The notes beneath the pieces were generated by a model that was given only the letters and a program-made list of their open reading frames with translations, was not told where the DNA came from and searched no databases. From Phaeosaccion multiseriatum (lineage: Eukaryota > Ochrophyta, other classes): a DNA stretch of 64,000 nucleotides. Made by a program: the position numbers and the translations under genes. The DNA lies in contig OZ218965.1 of assembly GCA_965112735.1 (NCBI GenBank), positions 1,364,001 to 1,428,000 on the forward strand, given 5' to 3'. Below, in pieces: positions 1 through 11,621 of this stretch; the first letter of the stretch is position 1; each line of letters begins with the position of its first letter.

Positions 1-140
1 ACCCACACACGTGTTGGGGCATGGGTGCATCGGGGGGCCAAGGTGTCAGGACAGAAGAGAAGGACAGAAAGTACAAGTACGTTCATGCATATACATGTTT
101 GGGGGTCGGACAGGGGACCCAAAGGGCTCCACATGCTCAC

Positions 141-3100
141 CTCGGAAAAGCCCGCTTGAGGAGCCTCGCCCTCCCCCACTGCTGCGCGAGGAGCAAGGCG
201 TGCCGTACCACCAACCGCTGATGCCGAGCCATTTGTGAGTGGCTGTGAATTGCGCGGAGGCTCTTGAGCAGCTTCCAGCGAGGGAGCACCTTCGTGTGTG
301 GATGTGGGTGGAGGAGTAGGAGGAGGAGGAGGAGGAGGAGGAGGAGGAGGAGGAGGAGGAGGAGGAGGAGGAGGAGGAGGAGAAGGAGGAGGAGGAGGAG
401 GGGAGGAGGACTTAATTGTCGCCTCCAACAACCAACCTCCACTTTAAAAATCGCCACCACCAACCAACCTCGACATTTAGAATCGCCCCATCGAGCTCTT
501 AACTCGAGTGCGGTATGCTTCCTTGCCCCGCGTCTGCAGCACTCCGCCCATCGCCTCCAGCAACGACAGGTAGCATGTCGCCTTTGGAGAGAGAGAGAGA
601 GATAGAGAGGGAGGGAGGGGGAGGGAGAGAGACAGAGGGAGAGTGAGAGGGAGAGAGGGAGAGAGGGAGAGAGAGCGTGAGGAAGAGGGAGGGAGGGACG
701 GAGGGAGGGAAGGAGGGAAAGAGAGCGTGAGAGTGAGAGAGAGGAAGAGAGAGAAGGAGGGAGAGAAAGTGAGAGAGACAGAATGAGGGAGAGAGGGGGG
801 GGGGGGGGGAGGGAGGAAGGGGGAGAGAGAGAGTGAGAGGGAGAGAGAGGGAGGGACGGAGGCAGGGAAGGAGGGAAAGAGAGAGTGAGAGTGCGAGAGC
901 TTAAGAGAGAGAAGGAGGGAGAGATAGTGAGAGAGATAGAAAGAGGGAGAGAGGGGGGGGGGGAGGGAGGAAGGGGGGGAGAGAGAGAGTGAGAGGGGGA
1001 GAGAGAGGAAGGCAGAAGGAGAGAATGGGGGGGGGGGGGGGTTGAGAGAGTAAGAACATCAGACCCGACCCGAGAAGGGCCAGGGCCAGACCAGAGGGAG
1101 AAGGAACAAAGCACGAGTGGTGAGATGTGTGATGTGCAGCAGAACAACCGCAACACAACCGCACAACAGCAGCAAAAGAAGGAGGAGTGAGGAAGGGAGA
1201 TTTGTTACCATCACCTTCATCCGTCCGAAACCGATTCTTCTCGGCTCTGGGCCGGGCATGAAGCAAGCAGGAAGAAGGGCTCCATCTGTTTACTTACACC
1301 CCTAGACTGCCATCCATCTACACCTATCGATTGCCATCCTCCACCGTAACCTCCCATCATCCTCTCTGATGAGACTTGCCTGAAGTGTGCGTCCGCTTTT
1401 CGCCTGAGGGCCTGCCCTCTCCGCTCTTGTGCAAGCCGTCGCCAGGCTGTGACAAAGGCGCTAAGCATGCGGAACGACAGCGCGTGCACAGAGCAAGACG
1501 ACAGAGTAGACACAGCTTCTGAAACGCCATAGCCACCACAGCCAGAGCCGTCGGATTCGGAGGGGTGGGTGCCACCTGGTGAGGTGGGTGATGATGATAC
1601 AGCGGTTGGTGATACAGCGTCGGCGGTCCCACACCACAGCGAGCGCGCCACGGAGGGAGAGGGGGAGAAGGAGGAAGAGGCGAGCGACACAGAGGAAGAG
1701 AGGGAGGGGGAGGGGGAGGGGGAGGGGGAGGGGGAGGGGGAGGGAGGGGCGAGGAGAAGGAGCAGCCATGGCCTCTGCTGAAGAAGCGCCGCTTGCCGAT
1801 GGGTAGCCTGGGTGAAGACCGCCTGTGGGGTATGGGGTATGGGTGTATGGAGATTGAGGTAAAGGGTATGGGGTATGGGGTATGGGGTATAGTGTATGGG
1901 GGGGGGGGGTTGGGTCCCAGAAACGCCATGGTAAGTAAGATTACTTAAGGGTACGTGGATGTACCATACGCTGCCATCTGCCCCCCATCCCGCCGCTCCA
2001 TCCCAACGCCCCCCCCCCCATCCACTGCCATCTTGTTACTACGATACCTTCAGGAGACGGCGTTTCCTCCTCCTCTCGCGCCATGCGTGCATGACCTGTG
2101 GACCATACATTCACACACGCACACACACATACATACATACATACACACACGGACATGTACACACGCACACGCACACGGACACACCCATACGTGTACACAC
2201 ACACACACACATCACAAGAGAGTCAAGACAGCAGCAGGCATGAGTGTGCAGGGCATCGGGAAGGGGGTGGAAAGGGGTTAAGGAGTTGCACATCTGGTCG
2301 CTGCCAGTGGTGAGTGGTGGCGTTTTAAAGAAAGGGACGCGCTTTGACGGAGTACGATCAAAACAAGACACACAACAGAGCACCTAAGAAAGTCGACAAT
2401 CGAAAGAATGTCGACCCGCTCTACTGGTACTCGCCATGTGTAGAGTGGATATACTTCGTTCACGAGCCCTTCGTCTGACGTCCCTCGCAGCCTCCGCCAA
2501 GCACCTCCCACGGTGCTGCTTCCTTGTCCAGCGGCGGAAACCTTTGGCTCGTAGCAGTCCTTCCCGCAGCACGATGCCCCTCTTCATCCACACGCAGCAG
2601 CAGCGACATTTGGGGGAGGAGGAGGAGGAGGAGGAGGAGGAGGAGGAGGAGGAGGAGGAGGAGGAGGAGGAGGAGGAGGAGGAGGAGGAGGAGGAGGAGG
2701 AGGAGGAGGAATGGAAAGATGAGATTTAGTGGTGATGCCGTCGAAGTATCTGACATTTCGACTTGTGTCTGACATTTCGACTTGTGTCTGACATTTCGAC
2801 TTGTGTCTGACATTTCGACTTGTGTCTGACATTTCGACTTGTGTCTGACATTTCGACTTGGCGGATGTTGTGAGGGCACTTGAGACGCCTCCGCCCTTGG
2901 GAGACTCCTCTGAGTGAACGGGGGAGTATGCTTACGTATGCTTATGAATGTATGTGTGTGTATGTGTGTGCGTGCATGTGTGTTTGTGTGTGTGTGCATG
3001 TGTGTGTGTGTGCATGCGTGTATGTGTGTGTGAGCACGTGTGTGTGCATGCGTGTATGCGTATGTGTGTGTGCGTGCGTGTGTATTCGTGTTTGAGTGTG

Positions 3101-4671
3101 TGTGTGTGTTTGAGTGTGTGTGTGTATTTGTGTTTGAGTGTGTGTGTGAATTTGTGTTTGAGTGTGTGTGCGTGTGTCTTTGTGTTTGAGTGTGTTTGTG
3201 TGTGTGTGCGTTTGTATTTGTGTTTGAGTGTGTGTGTGTGTGTGCGTGCGTGTGTTTTTGTGTTTGTGTGTGTGTGCGTGTGTATTTGTGTTTGAGTGTG
3301 TGTGCGTGTGTATTTGTGTTTGAGTGTGTTTGTGTGTGTGTGCGTGTGTATTTGTGTTTGAGTGTGTGTGCGTGTGTATTTGTGTTTGAGTGTGTGTGTG
3401 TGTGTGTGTATTTGTGTTTGAGTGTGTGTGTGTACGTGTGCGTGCCCCTTCCCCCTATTTCATCCCAAGTAAGTCCCTCCCTCCCTCCCTCCCTCTCCTG
3501 CTGCTGTGCCAACTACCCCTTAGAGCCTGGGGTCGCGACTCACTCACCTCCCGCGGCTCAGTGAGGGCAGCGCGTGTCCACTGACTTATGCAGTCCCGCA
3601 GGCCACGTGTGCGCCTTTGCTCTGCGAAACCGTCGCACAACACACGAGCTCTGCGCCTCCTTGCTGCGAGGGCCTGAGGAGGGACGGGAGGGGAGGGAGG
3701 GAGGGATGGATGGAGGGAGGGAGGGAGGGAGGGAGGGAGGGAGGGAGGGAAGGGGAGGAAGGAAGGGAGGGAGGGAGGGAGGGAGAGAGGGAGGGAGGGA
3801 GGGAGGGACGGAGGGAGGGCGAGAGGGAGGGAGGGAGGGAGGGAGGGAGGGAGGGAGGGAGGGAGGGAGGGAGGGAGGGAGGGAGGGAGGGAGGGAGGGA
3901 GGGAGGGCGAGAGGGAGGGAGGGAGGGAGGGAGGGAGGAAGGGAGGGAGCGAGCGAGGGAGGGAGGGAGGGAGGGAGGGAGGGAGCGAGCGAGGGAGGGA
4001 GGGAGGGAGGGAGGGAGGGAGGGAGGGAGGGAGGGAGGGAGGGAGGGAGGGAGGGAGGGAGGGAGGGAGGGAGGGAGACAGAGACCGTCATCAGAGAGGC
4101 TCCCCAGCCGCAGGCCTGGTCATTACCTCGGCTCATCCCCGTCCCAGCCCATCCACTGCCATCCCACACTATCCCCTCCTATCTCGCTTTCTCAGCGCAA
4201 AGAAATACAGACAGACAGACACAGAGAAAACTTTCTGACTTGCCTTCCATGCGCGTGAGTGGGCCTGTAGACACCCAAAAGCATGAAGACCCTCTGCGAG
4301 CTCTGCCTTGCTCAGGGCCCCCATCCGCTCGACGGCGTCGAGCGCCACTTCGTCCAGCGGCCCCCCGGGGAGTTCCTGCGGCTGTCCCTCCCTGGGGGCT
4401 TCTCCCCTTCCCCCTCTCCCTCCCCCTTGCCCTGTGACCAGGAAGCCAGAGTGGGTATTTGCCAGGATGCCCAAGAGGGCCACCACAGAAAGCCCCGACA
4501 CATCCCGGAGCGGACACAGGCGTCGCGACCGGAGCCACTCCCTTCTCTGCCGCAGCCCCTCCCGGCGGGTGATCATCCTCTCGTGCAACCATCGGCGCCA
4601 TCGCGTCGTTCTACTGTCCTCCTCCTCCCTCTCCCCCTCCTCTTCCCCCTGCTCTTCTTCTCCTTGCTGCC

Positions 4672-4705
<34 letters not shown>

Positions 4706-6859
4706 TTGTTGTTGTTGTTCCACCTCGCCTCGAGTATCTCGGCGATGTAGTACGTAACCTTTTGTGCCCCTCCCCCCCGGGGATCGTGTGTCCCCCGGGG
4801 AGGAGTGTAAGCCCAGATGGCACCCCATCTCCCGCAGCATTGCCCACATGAGCGGCGCCGAAGAGGGTGGGGGGGAGGGGAAAGGTGGCTGTCGAGACAG
4901 AGCACTCGCCCCCCCCTCCTCCTCCCCTTCCTCCCGCTTCACTTGGACACCCTCCTTCTGCTGCTGATCAGCTTCAGCATCAGCCCCTTTGCTGCTACTG
5001 CTGCTGCCCCTGCTGCTATTGCTGCTGCTGCTGCTACTACTGAGTCCAAGCTTGGCCAGTCTGACAATCGCCTCGGCTTTGGTCCTTTTCGCGTGGAGGA
5101 CCACTGCCCTCCAGCCATGCAGAGCCTGGGGGGAGGGACAGACGTAGGCGACAACGGTCACTAATCCCCCTCGCACGCACATGAATTACATTACAAAAGA
5201 GTGGGAGGAGGAGGAGGAGGAGGAGGAGGAGGAGGAGGAGGAGGAGGAGGAGGAGGAGGAGGAGGAGGAGGAGAGTGGCGGGCGGCGGGGGGGGGAGCAC
5301 AAGAAGCAAAACAAACAAAGCAGTGCCTCCCTCCCTCTCCTCCTCCCTCACCTCCCTCTCCTCCTCCCTCTCCTCCTCCCTCACCTCCCTCCCTCTCCTC
5401 CTCCCTCACCACACCCACCTCACGGCGCATCCGCAGCACCGCATACGCCCTGCCCGCCTCCGTTTGCACCCCCCGACATACTCGGCACTGCCCATATGCC
5501 TGCATAGCCCCGAAGGCCGCTTCCACCCTCCTCCTGTTGAACCCTTCCGCTGCCATCCTCCCCCTCTCCTTCAGTCCCTGGCGGCGAAGCTTGCGCTTGA
5601 AAGTCTTTCTACGCCATTGCGAGAGGAAGGCCAGGGACTGCGTGTGGAAAGATGCCGCCCTGTGTCTGGAGGGCGGGGAGGGGAGGGTTTCCAGAGGGGG
5701 GTGGGAGGGTAGTGGATGTAGGTTGATGGTGGCGTAGACGAGTCTAGACACGTTGGTACGTTCTTGCCCCTCCTCCTCCCCCTCCTCCTCCTCCTCCTCC
5801 TCCTCCTCCTCCTCCTCCTCCTCCTCCTGACCTTCTGGCTCGATGTAGGGCCTCACACACGCGCAGAGGTGGCCTGAGCTCTCTCTTCAATGCCTCCCAC
5901 ACCTCCACCACTGCACAGGCGCGGTGCAGCTTGAGCAGGCCGCTTGCCTATGAATAGGGGCGGGGGGGGGGGGGGGCGGTTGGTTCAGTTTTAGTTTCAG
6001 TTCAATAAGGATGTGCCGTCTCTTGCCTCCGGGAGACATGCAATCACACGCGAAGGAATGTACTTACACACACACACACACGCATGCACGCAGGCACGCA
6101 TGCACGCACCCCGCCCTGGTGGTGTGAAGGTGTCGATGGAGGGATGCCATACACCCGCACACACACACACAGCACACACACACATACTTTCAGTTTCTTA
6201 GGTGACTCCCTTTAAGTCAATAAACATCTCTCCACCCGCACACACCATAGCTCAGCACTGCACGCACCTGATGCGCTCGCTCTTGCCTGGCCCGAACGAA
6301 GTGCTTCCAGGCCGAGAATATGAGTTTGAGGTTGAGCTTGGCGTACAAGTCCTCCACCAGCGACTGTTTGAACGCCGTCCCGTCCCAGTGGCTCACAAGC
6401 CCCTGGTCTACGCATCGCTGTTGGTGTATCACCAACTGCTGCTGTTGCTGCTGTTGCTGCTGCCGCGACAACAACAACGACCGGGCATGGCGGGTGGGGG
6501 GCACGGCAGAGAGAGGCTCGCGGAACTTGGCTCTGATCTTCTCTCTGTCGAAGGCATCCCGGGCGTGAGCCACCTCCGCCTGCCGTCGAGCGGCAACGCC
6601 TGTGGTGCCACGGGTCGTAACATGGGGTTAAGAGGCGAGAAGAGGGAGGAGGGAAGGGTTCTAGGGTTAAGAAGGTAGGGTACTGAGCATCCCTACGCAC
6701 CCCCGTCTGTGACGGAGGACAATAGCAGTAGCAGCAGCAGTGGCATTAGCAGCAGGAGCCGTAATGCTCTATACCTGCGGCATGGCGAGCAGCAATGGTG
6801 TATGCCTGTGTCGTGCTGAACGGGTCCCACGACGGTGGTCCCGCTTGCTGCTGCTGCTG

Positions 6860-6948
<89 letters not shown>

Positions 6949-7327
6949 GCCGCTGTCTGTATATGCGCGAGTGACTGGCAGATGAGTCGGCAATCTTTTG
7001 GTGAATGCGCTTACACACTTTGCGCTGTTGTGTCAGCATTCCCTCCAGCTGCACGATCCTCTTTGCGAAGTGCCAGGCCTGCCGGATATGAGCAGAATCC
7101 CTCTTCCGCTGAGCCAAGGCAAACTGCCGCAGCGCTTCACGCCGAACCTGTCGCGCGGCCACTCCTCCGTCCACTGTTGTATCTGAGTGGGACGCCTCCT
7201 TGACAGAGCCTTGCAGCAGAGGCCGAACGAAGTCATGCCGCCTCCTCTGGCCCTCGGTGCCCTCAGTGGCCGCGATACGGAGCCGGCCAGCTATTGAGAG
7301 GATCTCTGCTGCTGCTGATGGATTCAT
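141..7327 (-). CDS. SFI1-like tryptophan-repeat (centrin-binding type) protein, 3' end outside window
   Basis: Start ATG at 7327. Exons in transcription order: 7327-6775, 6599-6268, 5947-5832, 5665-5419, 5125-4244, 3673-3548, 2581 to about 2455 (or 2431), 1518-1376 and 289-141, where a GTGAGC donor leads out of the window. Phases match across all these joins, giving about 890 residues. The protein is a series of basic helices with a conserved Trp: [74 protein letters not shown]. This F/L-x-x-W repeat style is that of SFI1, a centrin-binding protein of centrosomes and basal bodies. Exon 1 holds a Q-run of about 18 residues followed by a His-run. The donor after 4244 reads AAG|GCAAGT (GC type). 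The repeat class is well supported. Orthology to SFI1 itself is inference, and other IQ/W-repeat proteins are possible. Confidence 0.65.
308..402. repeat. (GGA)n microsatellite ahead of an SFI1-like acceptor
   Basis: About 30 GGA units on the plus strand, which is (TCC)n on the coding strand. It lies immediately upstream of the inferred acceptor of the exon 289-141 and acts as an over-long polypyrimidine tract. No AG occurs on the coding strand between the array and the acceptor. Confidence 0.8.
585..1045. repeat. GA/GGGA-rich low-complexity intron block
   Basis: About 460 bp of degenerate GAGAGA, GGGA and G-runs in the SFI1-like intron between exons 1518-1376 and 289-141. Long open frames here (Ser/Leu/Pro-rich on the minus strand) come from the repeat and are not genes. 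Confidence 0.8.
1824..1900. repeat. (GGGTAT)n short tandem repeat
   Basis: Imperfect hexamer GGGTAT/GGGGTAT copies within the SFI1-like intron upstream of exon 1518-1376. Confidence 0.75.
2616..2710. repeat. (GGA)n microsatellite, about 32 units
   Basis: A pure GGA run on plus, which is (TCC)n on the coding strand of the SFI1-like gene. It is the only pyrimidine tract before the inferred acceptor at 2582, and the first AG downstream of it on the coding strand opens the exon with the [13 protein letters not shown] motif. Confidence 0.85.
2749..2860. repeat. 19-bp minisatellite, about 6 copies
   Basis: Unit TCTGACATTTCGACTTGTG starts at 2749, 2768, 2787, 2806, 2825 and 2844 (last copy truncated). 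Copies are virtually identical, which suggests recent expansion. It lies in an SFI1-like intron. Confidence 0.95.
2941..3437. repeat. GT-rich satellite with TTTGAGTGTGTGTG-like higher-order units
   Basis: About 500 bp of (GT)n interrupted regularly by GTATTTGTGTTTGAGTG segments, so the array has a longer period of roughly 30 bp. Intronic in the SFI1-like gene. Confidence 0.8.
3675..4078. repeat. (GGGA)n array, about 400 bp, abutting an acceptor
   Basis: Plus-strand GGGA units, (TCCC)n on the coding strand. The array ends next to the acceptor CAG at 3674-3676 of the SFI1-like exon 3673-3548. It looks like an expanded polypyrimidine tract. Confidence 0.9.
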
Positions 7328-7781
7328 CTCACGAAAATCACTTCATTCCCTTACACACGGCGAGTAATTGGAAGCCCCATCTGGAGGGATCAAAATGAAT
7401 ATCTAGGACCAACTCCAACTGCCACAACACCTCATCCGCAGACATCTGTGATGCATGGCCTTACATGGCACTTCTCTCTTCCCTCTTTTTTCTTTGTAAT
7501 GAAACTTTAAACGTAAGGCCATAAAGAAGCTTGGGTCGGTCGGCTCCTTACAGACTCGTGTGTGAAGACGATATACCAAGCTAAAGCCTTAATTGGAAAA
7601 AAAAGAGGCATGCCTTGATTATGCCATACATTTACTCACGAGCGACTGCGCCTACAGCCTGGCGGTCACAGGTCATAGCCCGCGCTCTACCGCACCCACA
7701 CCCTAACCTACCGACCTGGTACACTTTATGGCGGTTTCAAAAAACACGTGAGCTGCACTGCCATATCCCCCCCGCCACACA

Positions 7782-7813
<32 letters not shown>

Positions 7814-8104
7814 ATACATACGTAAGTCTTAGGGTGATTCCTATACGTCAATAAAATCCACACACACACCTCCTCTCCCCCTCTCCCCACACTCGTGATG
7901 TGAGCAATGTGGACTATCCGTAGTAGTTAGTGGCGGTGCCGCTCGTTCCCCAAGGCTCTTCCCCACGGCACCCAGCGCACCTACGCCTTCCATACCGCAG
8001 TAGAGTAGCAGCAGTAGAGTAGCAGCAGTGCAGCAGTTGGTGATACGGCACCACTTTACGTTGGTGCGGGTGTGGTGAGGGAGTCAGTCCCCACCCGCCG
8101 CTCA
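7328..8104. other. Spacer between PNUTS-like stop and SFI1-like start
   Basis: No gene recognised. It holds the 3' flank of the PNUTS-like gene and the presumed promoter of the SFI1-like gene, both minus-strand. Visible: a short (CA)n run near 7790-7815 with a following AATAAA-like segment, and one copy of the dispersed 15-nt unit at 8034-8048 (CAGTTGGTGATACGG). Confidence 0.6.
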
Positions 8105-8223
8105 TCAACGCCGATGCCGCCGGGACGAGCCGCCTCTCCCTCGCCGCCGGACGTTATTCCTTCCCGTGCCACCGTCCCGAGCGCCATCACCCCGTTCTCG
8201 CTGCCCTCTATCTCCGTACCCGG

Positions 8224-8260
<37 letters not shown>

Positions 8261-8389
8261 TTGTTGCGTCGCCCCGTACGGTGGAGCAGTGCGTACGGGA
8301 GGAGGGGCATAGCCTGCGGCTGGGGGAGGCACCGCGGTCGGAGGAAGATACACACCAGCCGGGACGCCTGGCTGCTGCTGCATTGCCAA

Positions 8390-8431
<42 letters not shown>

Positions 8432-8553
8432 GTGGGGCGGTTGGTACTGCCCACTCATTTGGGGAGCCGCACCATACGCCATCTGTTGGGGCTGCTGCTG
8501 CTGCTGGTGGAGCTGCTGTGGATGGAGGAGGTGTTGCTGATGCTGCTGCTGTA

Positions 8554-8589
<36 letters not shown>

Positions 8590-8627
8590 GATGTGGCAGG
8601 TGGTGCTGCGGCGGTTGCAGCAGCTGC

Positions 8628-8662
<35 letters not shown>

Positions 8663-9883
8663 CTGCTGCTGCACCACCTGCTGCGGCTGTACCACCAACT
8701 GCTGCAGAGGGCCGAGTGGTAGGTGCGCAGGCGTGTTGCCCGCCTGTAGAGCCAACCTTGTGAGCGTCACCTCGTCGATCTGCCCGTCCGCAGTCAGACA
8801 CGCAGCCACCAAAGAAGGCTCGCTGCCTGCCCGTGCCCTGAAGGCCGAAGCTGCGGAAGGGTCCAAGCGTCGAAGGGCCTGCAAGGTATTCGAGGCATTT
8901 GAGGGGGTACACGATGGGGTATGTGTACAAGAGTGCGTGGGAGAGTGAGTGAGTGGGTGAGTGAGTGAGTGGGTGAGTGGGTGAGTGAGTGAGAGAGTGG
9001 GTGAGTGAGTGAGTGAGTGGGCGAGTGAGTGAGTGAGTGAGTGAGTGAGTGAGTGAGTGAGTGAGTGGATGAGCGAGTTGACGGGGTGGGTAGGTGCGTG
9101 ACTTGAGTGGGTGAGGGAGAGGGTAGGTAGGTGGGAGCGTGCGTGAGTGAGTTCAGTGCCTCCTCTCGCCTCGCCCCCCCCCCCCGTCACCCTCACCCTC
9201 CCACTCACTGACTTACCGTCTCCATTTGCTCCGCTATGGACCGCGTCTTCTCATGTTCCGCCTTCTCCGCCAAAGCCGCCGCTTCATCCGCCACTTCCTC
9301 CTCCGTTCGCAGCGAAATCTCCTCGGGAGGCCCGGCCCCCACGGAGCGAGGAGAGCGGGGCGGCGGCTCGGACGGATTGTCGGGAATCATCGAAACGTCC
9401 AAGTACACCTCCTGCATACGCCCTCGCACCCGAGCGGCCTGCCTGGCAATCTCCTCACTAACGACGGCTCGTACCACCACGTTTGGCAAGGGTTTCGGAT
9501 TCCGCCATGGTATCTCGGCCTTGACTTCGGCGGCTGATGAGAGTGTGCCAGCTGTGACTCCGCTGCCGTGCGCAGCAGAGTGACTCTTTTGGAACATTTC
9601 GCGTTCACTCTGTCGCTCGTGCCGAACCTGTGGAATGAAACCGTACGTGGAATGAAACCGTACGTGGAATGAAACCGTACGTGGAATGAAAACGTACGTG
9701 GAATGAAACCGTACGTGGAATGAAACCGTACGTGGAATGAAACCGTGCGTGGAATGAAACCGTACGTGGAATGTAACCGTACGCGAAGACGGGAGGTTGT
9801 GCGTGTGAGGGAGAGTGGGCAGCGAGGGAACACAGGGAGAGAGAGAGTATTCGCACAGCAAGAACAACAACAACAACAACAGC

Positions 9884-9918
<35 letters not shown>

Positions 9919-11527
9919 GCGATACGTGATGTACCACGAAGCCCTTCTCCTCTAAAAACTTGCCCCCCGTTCACGCACACACAACACCTTTCACCTCAAC
10001 AGACAAGACGTGTCTGTCTGCTCTCTCTCTCTCTCCCTCTCCTCCACTCTCTCTCTCCCTCCCTCCCTCCCTTGCTCCTCTCCCTCTTCCTCTCTCTCTC
10101 TCTCTCTCCCCTCCCTACCCCCCTTCCCTTCCCTCTCTCGCTCACCTGCTCACTCCACCCCACATGCTCCACATGCTCCAAGGTGCCTTCATCAGACATG
10201 ATTGTTGATACATCCTCCGTATGAAACGTCTTGACACGGCGTAACGACTCGCCGTTGTGGTCGGCCCATCGAATAGACGGCTTTGCCCCACCCTTTCCTG
10301 TGGATCCTCCTGCTCTCGCCCGCTTCTTCCCACGCGCGCCTGAGCTCCCCGCCGCCGCTGCTGCTGCTGTACTACCAACTGCTGCGGTAGCTCCTTCCTG
10401 ACCGGCACTAGTACCTGACGTCATCATGTCTTCATCCTGCTCTGCCCCTCCACCACTGTCCATCGGCACTGCCGTACTGCTCTGCGTCTCCTCCCTGCCC
10501 TCCCCTGATGCTTGTCCTCCTCCTCCTCCTCCTCCTCCGACCGCCAAATCTGCCGCCGAATCAGCATGCCCCATATCCGTATCCATCATTCCATCCCCCA
10601 TACCTCCTCCCCCCTCTTCGTCTGCTGCCACAGCTGCTGTTGCTGCTGCTGCTTCGTCTCCTCCCCCCGCTGCCTCCTCCTCACCTATGCCTGAGGAGGA
10701 TGGACCCCCTGCACCTGTGGCAGCAGCTCGAGTCTCCCCTTCGTCCATCCTCACCGCGCCCCCCCTCCTGTCTGCCGACGCCTCCAGGCTAGCCGCCGAT
10801 GCCGCCTCCGCTCGTTCCTTGGCAAGAAGCTGAGCTTCTCGAGCCTTGACGAGCTGTGCCTCCTTGGCACGCTCCTCCTGAGGTGAGGTGGGGGTAGTTG
10901 TTTGGAGAGGGGATGGCAGCAGACGGAGGAGGAGGAGGGGGGGGGGGGGGCGCATAGGAGCGCATAGGAGAGAGGAAGAACACGAAGAGACGCGATGAGG
11001 TGGGATGGGTCAGTTTTGGAAGGGGCCCTTTTTTCTAGCCCTCTCCCGCTCTCCCTTTCCCTCTGTCTCTCTCCCTCTCTCTTTCTACTTCTCCCTCTCT
11101 CTATTCCACTCTATCCCCCTCCCCGTCTCCTCTATCCCTCTCCCTCTCTCCATTCCCGTCTCTTTCTATCCCTCTCCCCCGTCTCTCTCCATCCCCCTCT
11201 CTCCCCTCTTCTCTCCCTATGCACCCCCCCCTCTGTCCCTCCCTCGCTCTCTATCCCTCTCTCTCTCCTCCCCTCCCCTCTCTCTCATACCCCTCCCCCC
11301 TCTCCCTGCGTCTCACCTCCGCCTTCTTGCGCCCCATCTCCTGCCTCCTCTCCTCCTCCTGCTGCTTGGCGGCGACGTTCTTCTCGTGGCTGAGCACATT
11401 GGCTTGCTCTTTTCTCCGCGCCTTCTCCTTACGGCGAAGGCCGTGAATCTGCGCACAAAACAAGCACACAACAAGATGCGAACCATGACAGATGGAAGAC
11501 AAAGAAGCGAGGTGGCGTGAAAAGAAA

Positions 11528-11621
<94 letters not shown>

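Noticed and set aside
137-1156. 339-codon minus frame covering the left edge
   Set aside because: Mostly Ser/Leu/Pro from GA-rich repeats. Only the part 289-141 is kept as an exon of the SFI1-like gene.
1376-1380. GC donor (TTCAG|GCAAGT) at the end of SFI1-like exon 1518-1376
   Set aside because: The GT donor four bases downstream (GGCAA|GTCTCA) gives the phase that keeps the Trp-repeat frame of the next exon, so the GC donor is not needed here.
2749-2860. Possible CRISPR-like direct repeats (19-bp and, at 9631, 17-bp units)
   Set aside because: Units are contiguous with no spacers, in a eukaryotic intron. Ordinary minisatellites.
7650-7740. tRNA-like words on the minus strand (GGTAGAGCGCGGGCT)
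   Set aside because: Resembles a D-arm, but no T-arm consensus, acceptor stem pairing or anticodon loop could be found around it.
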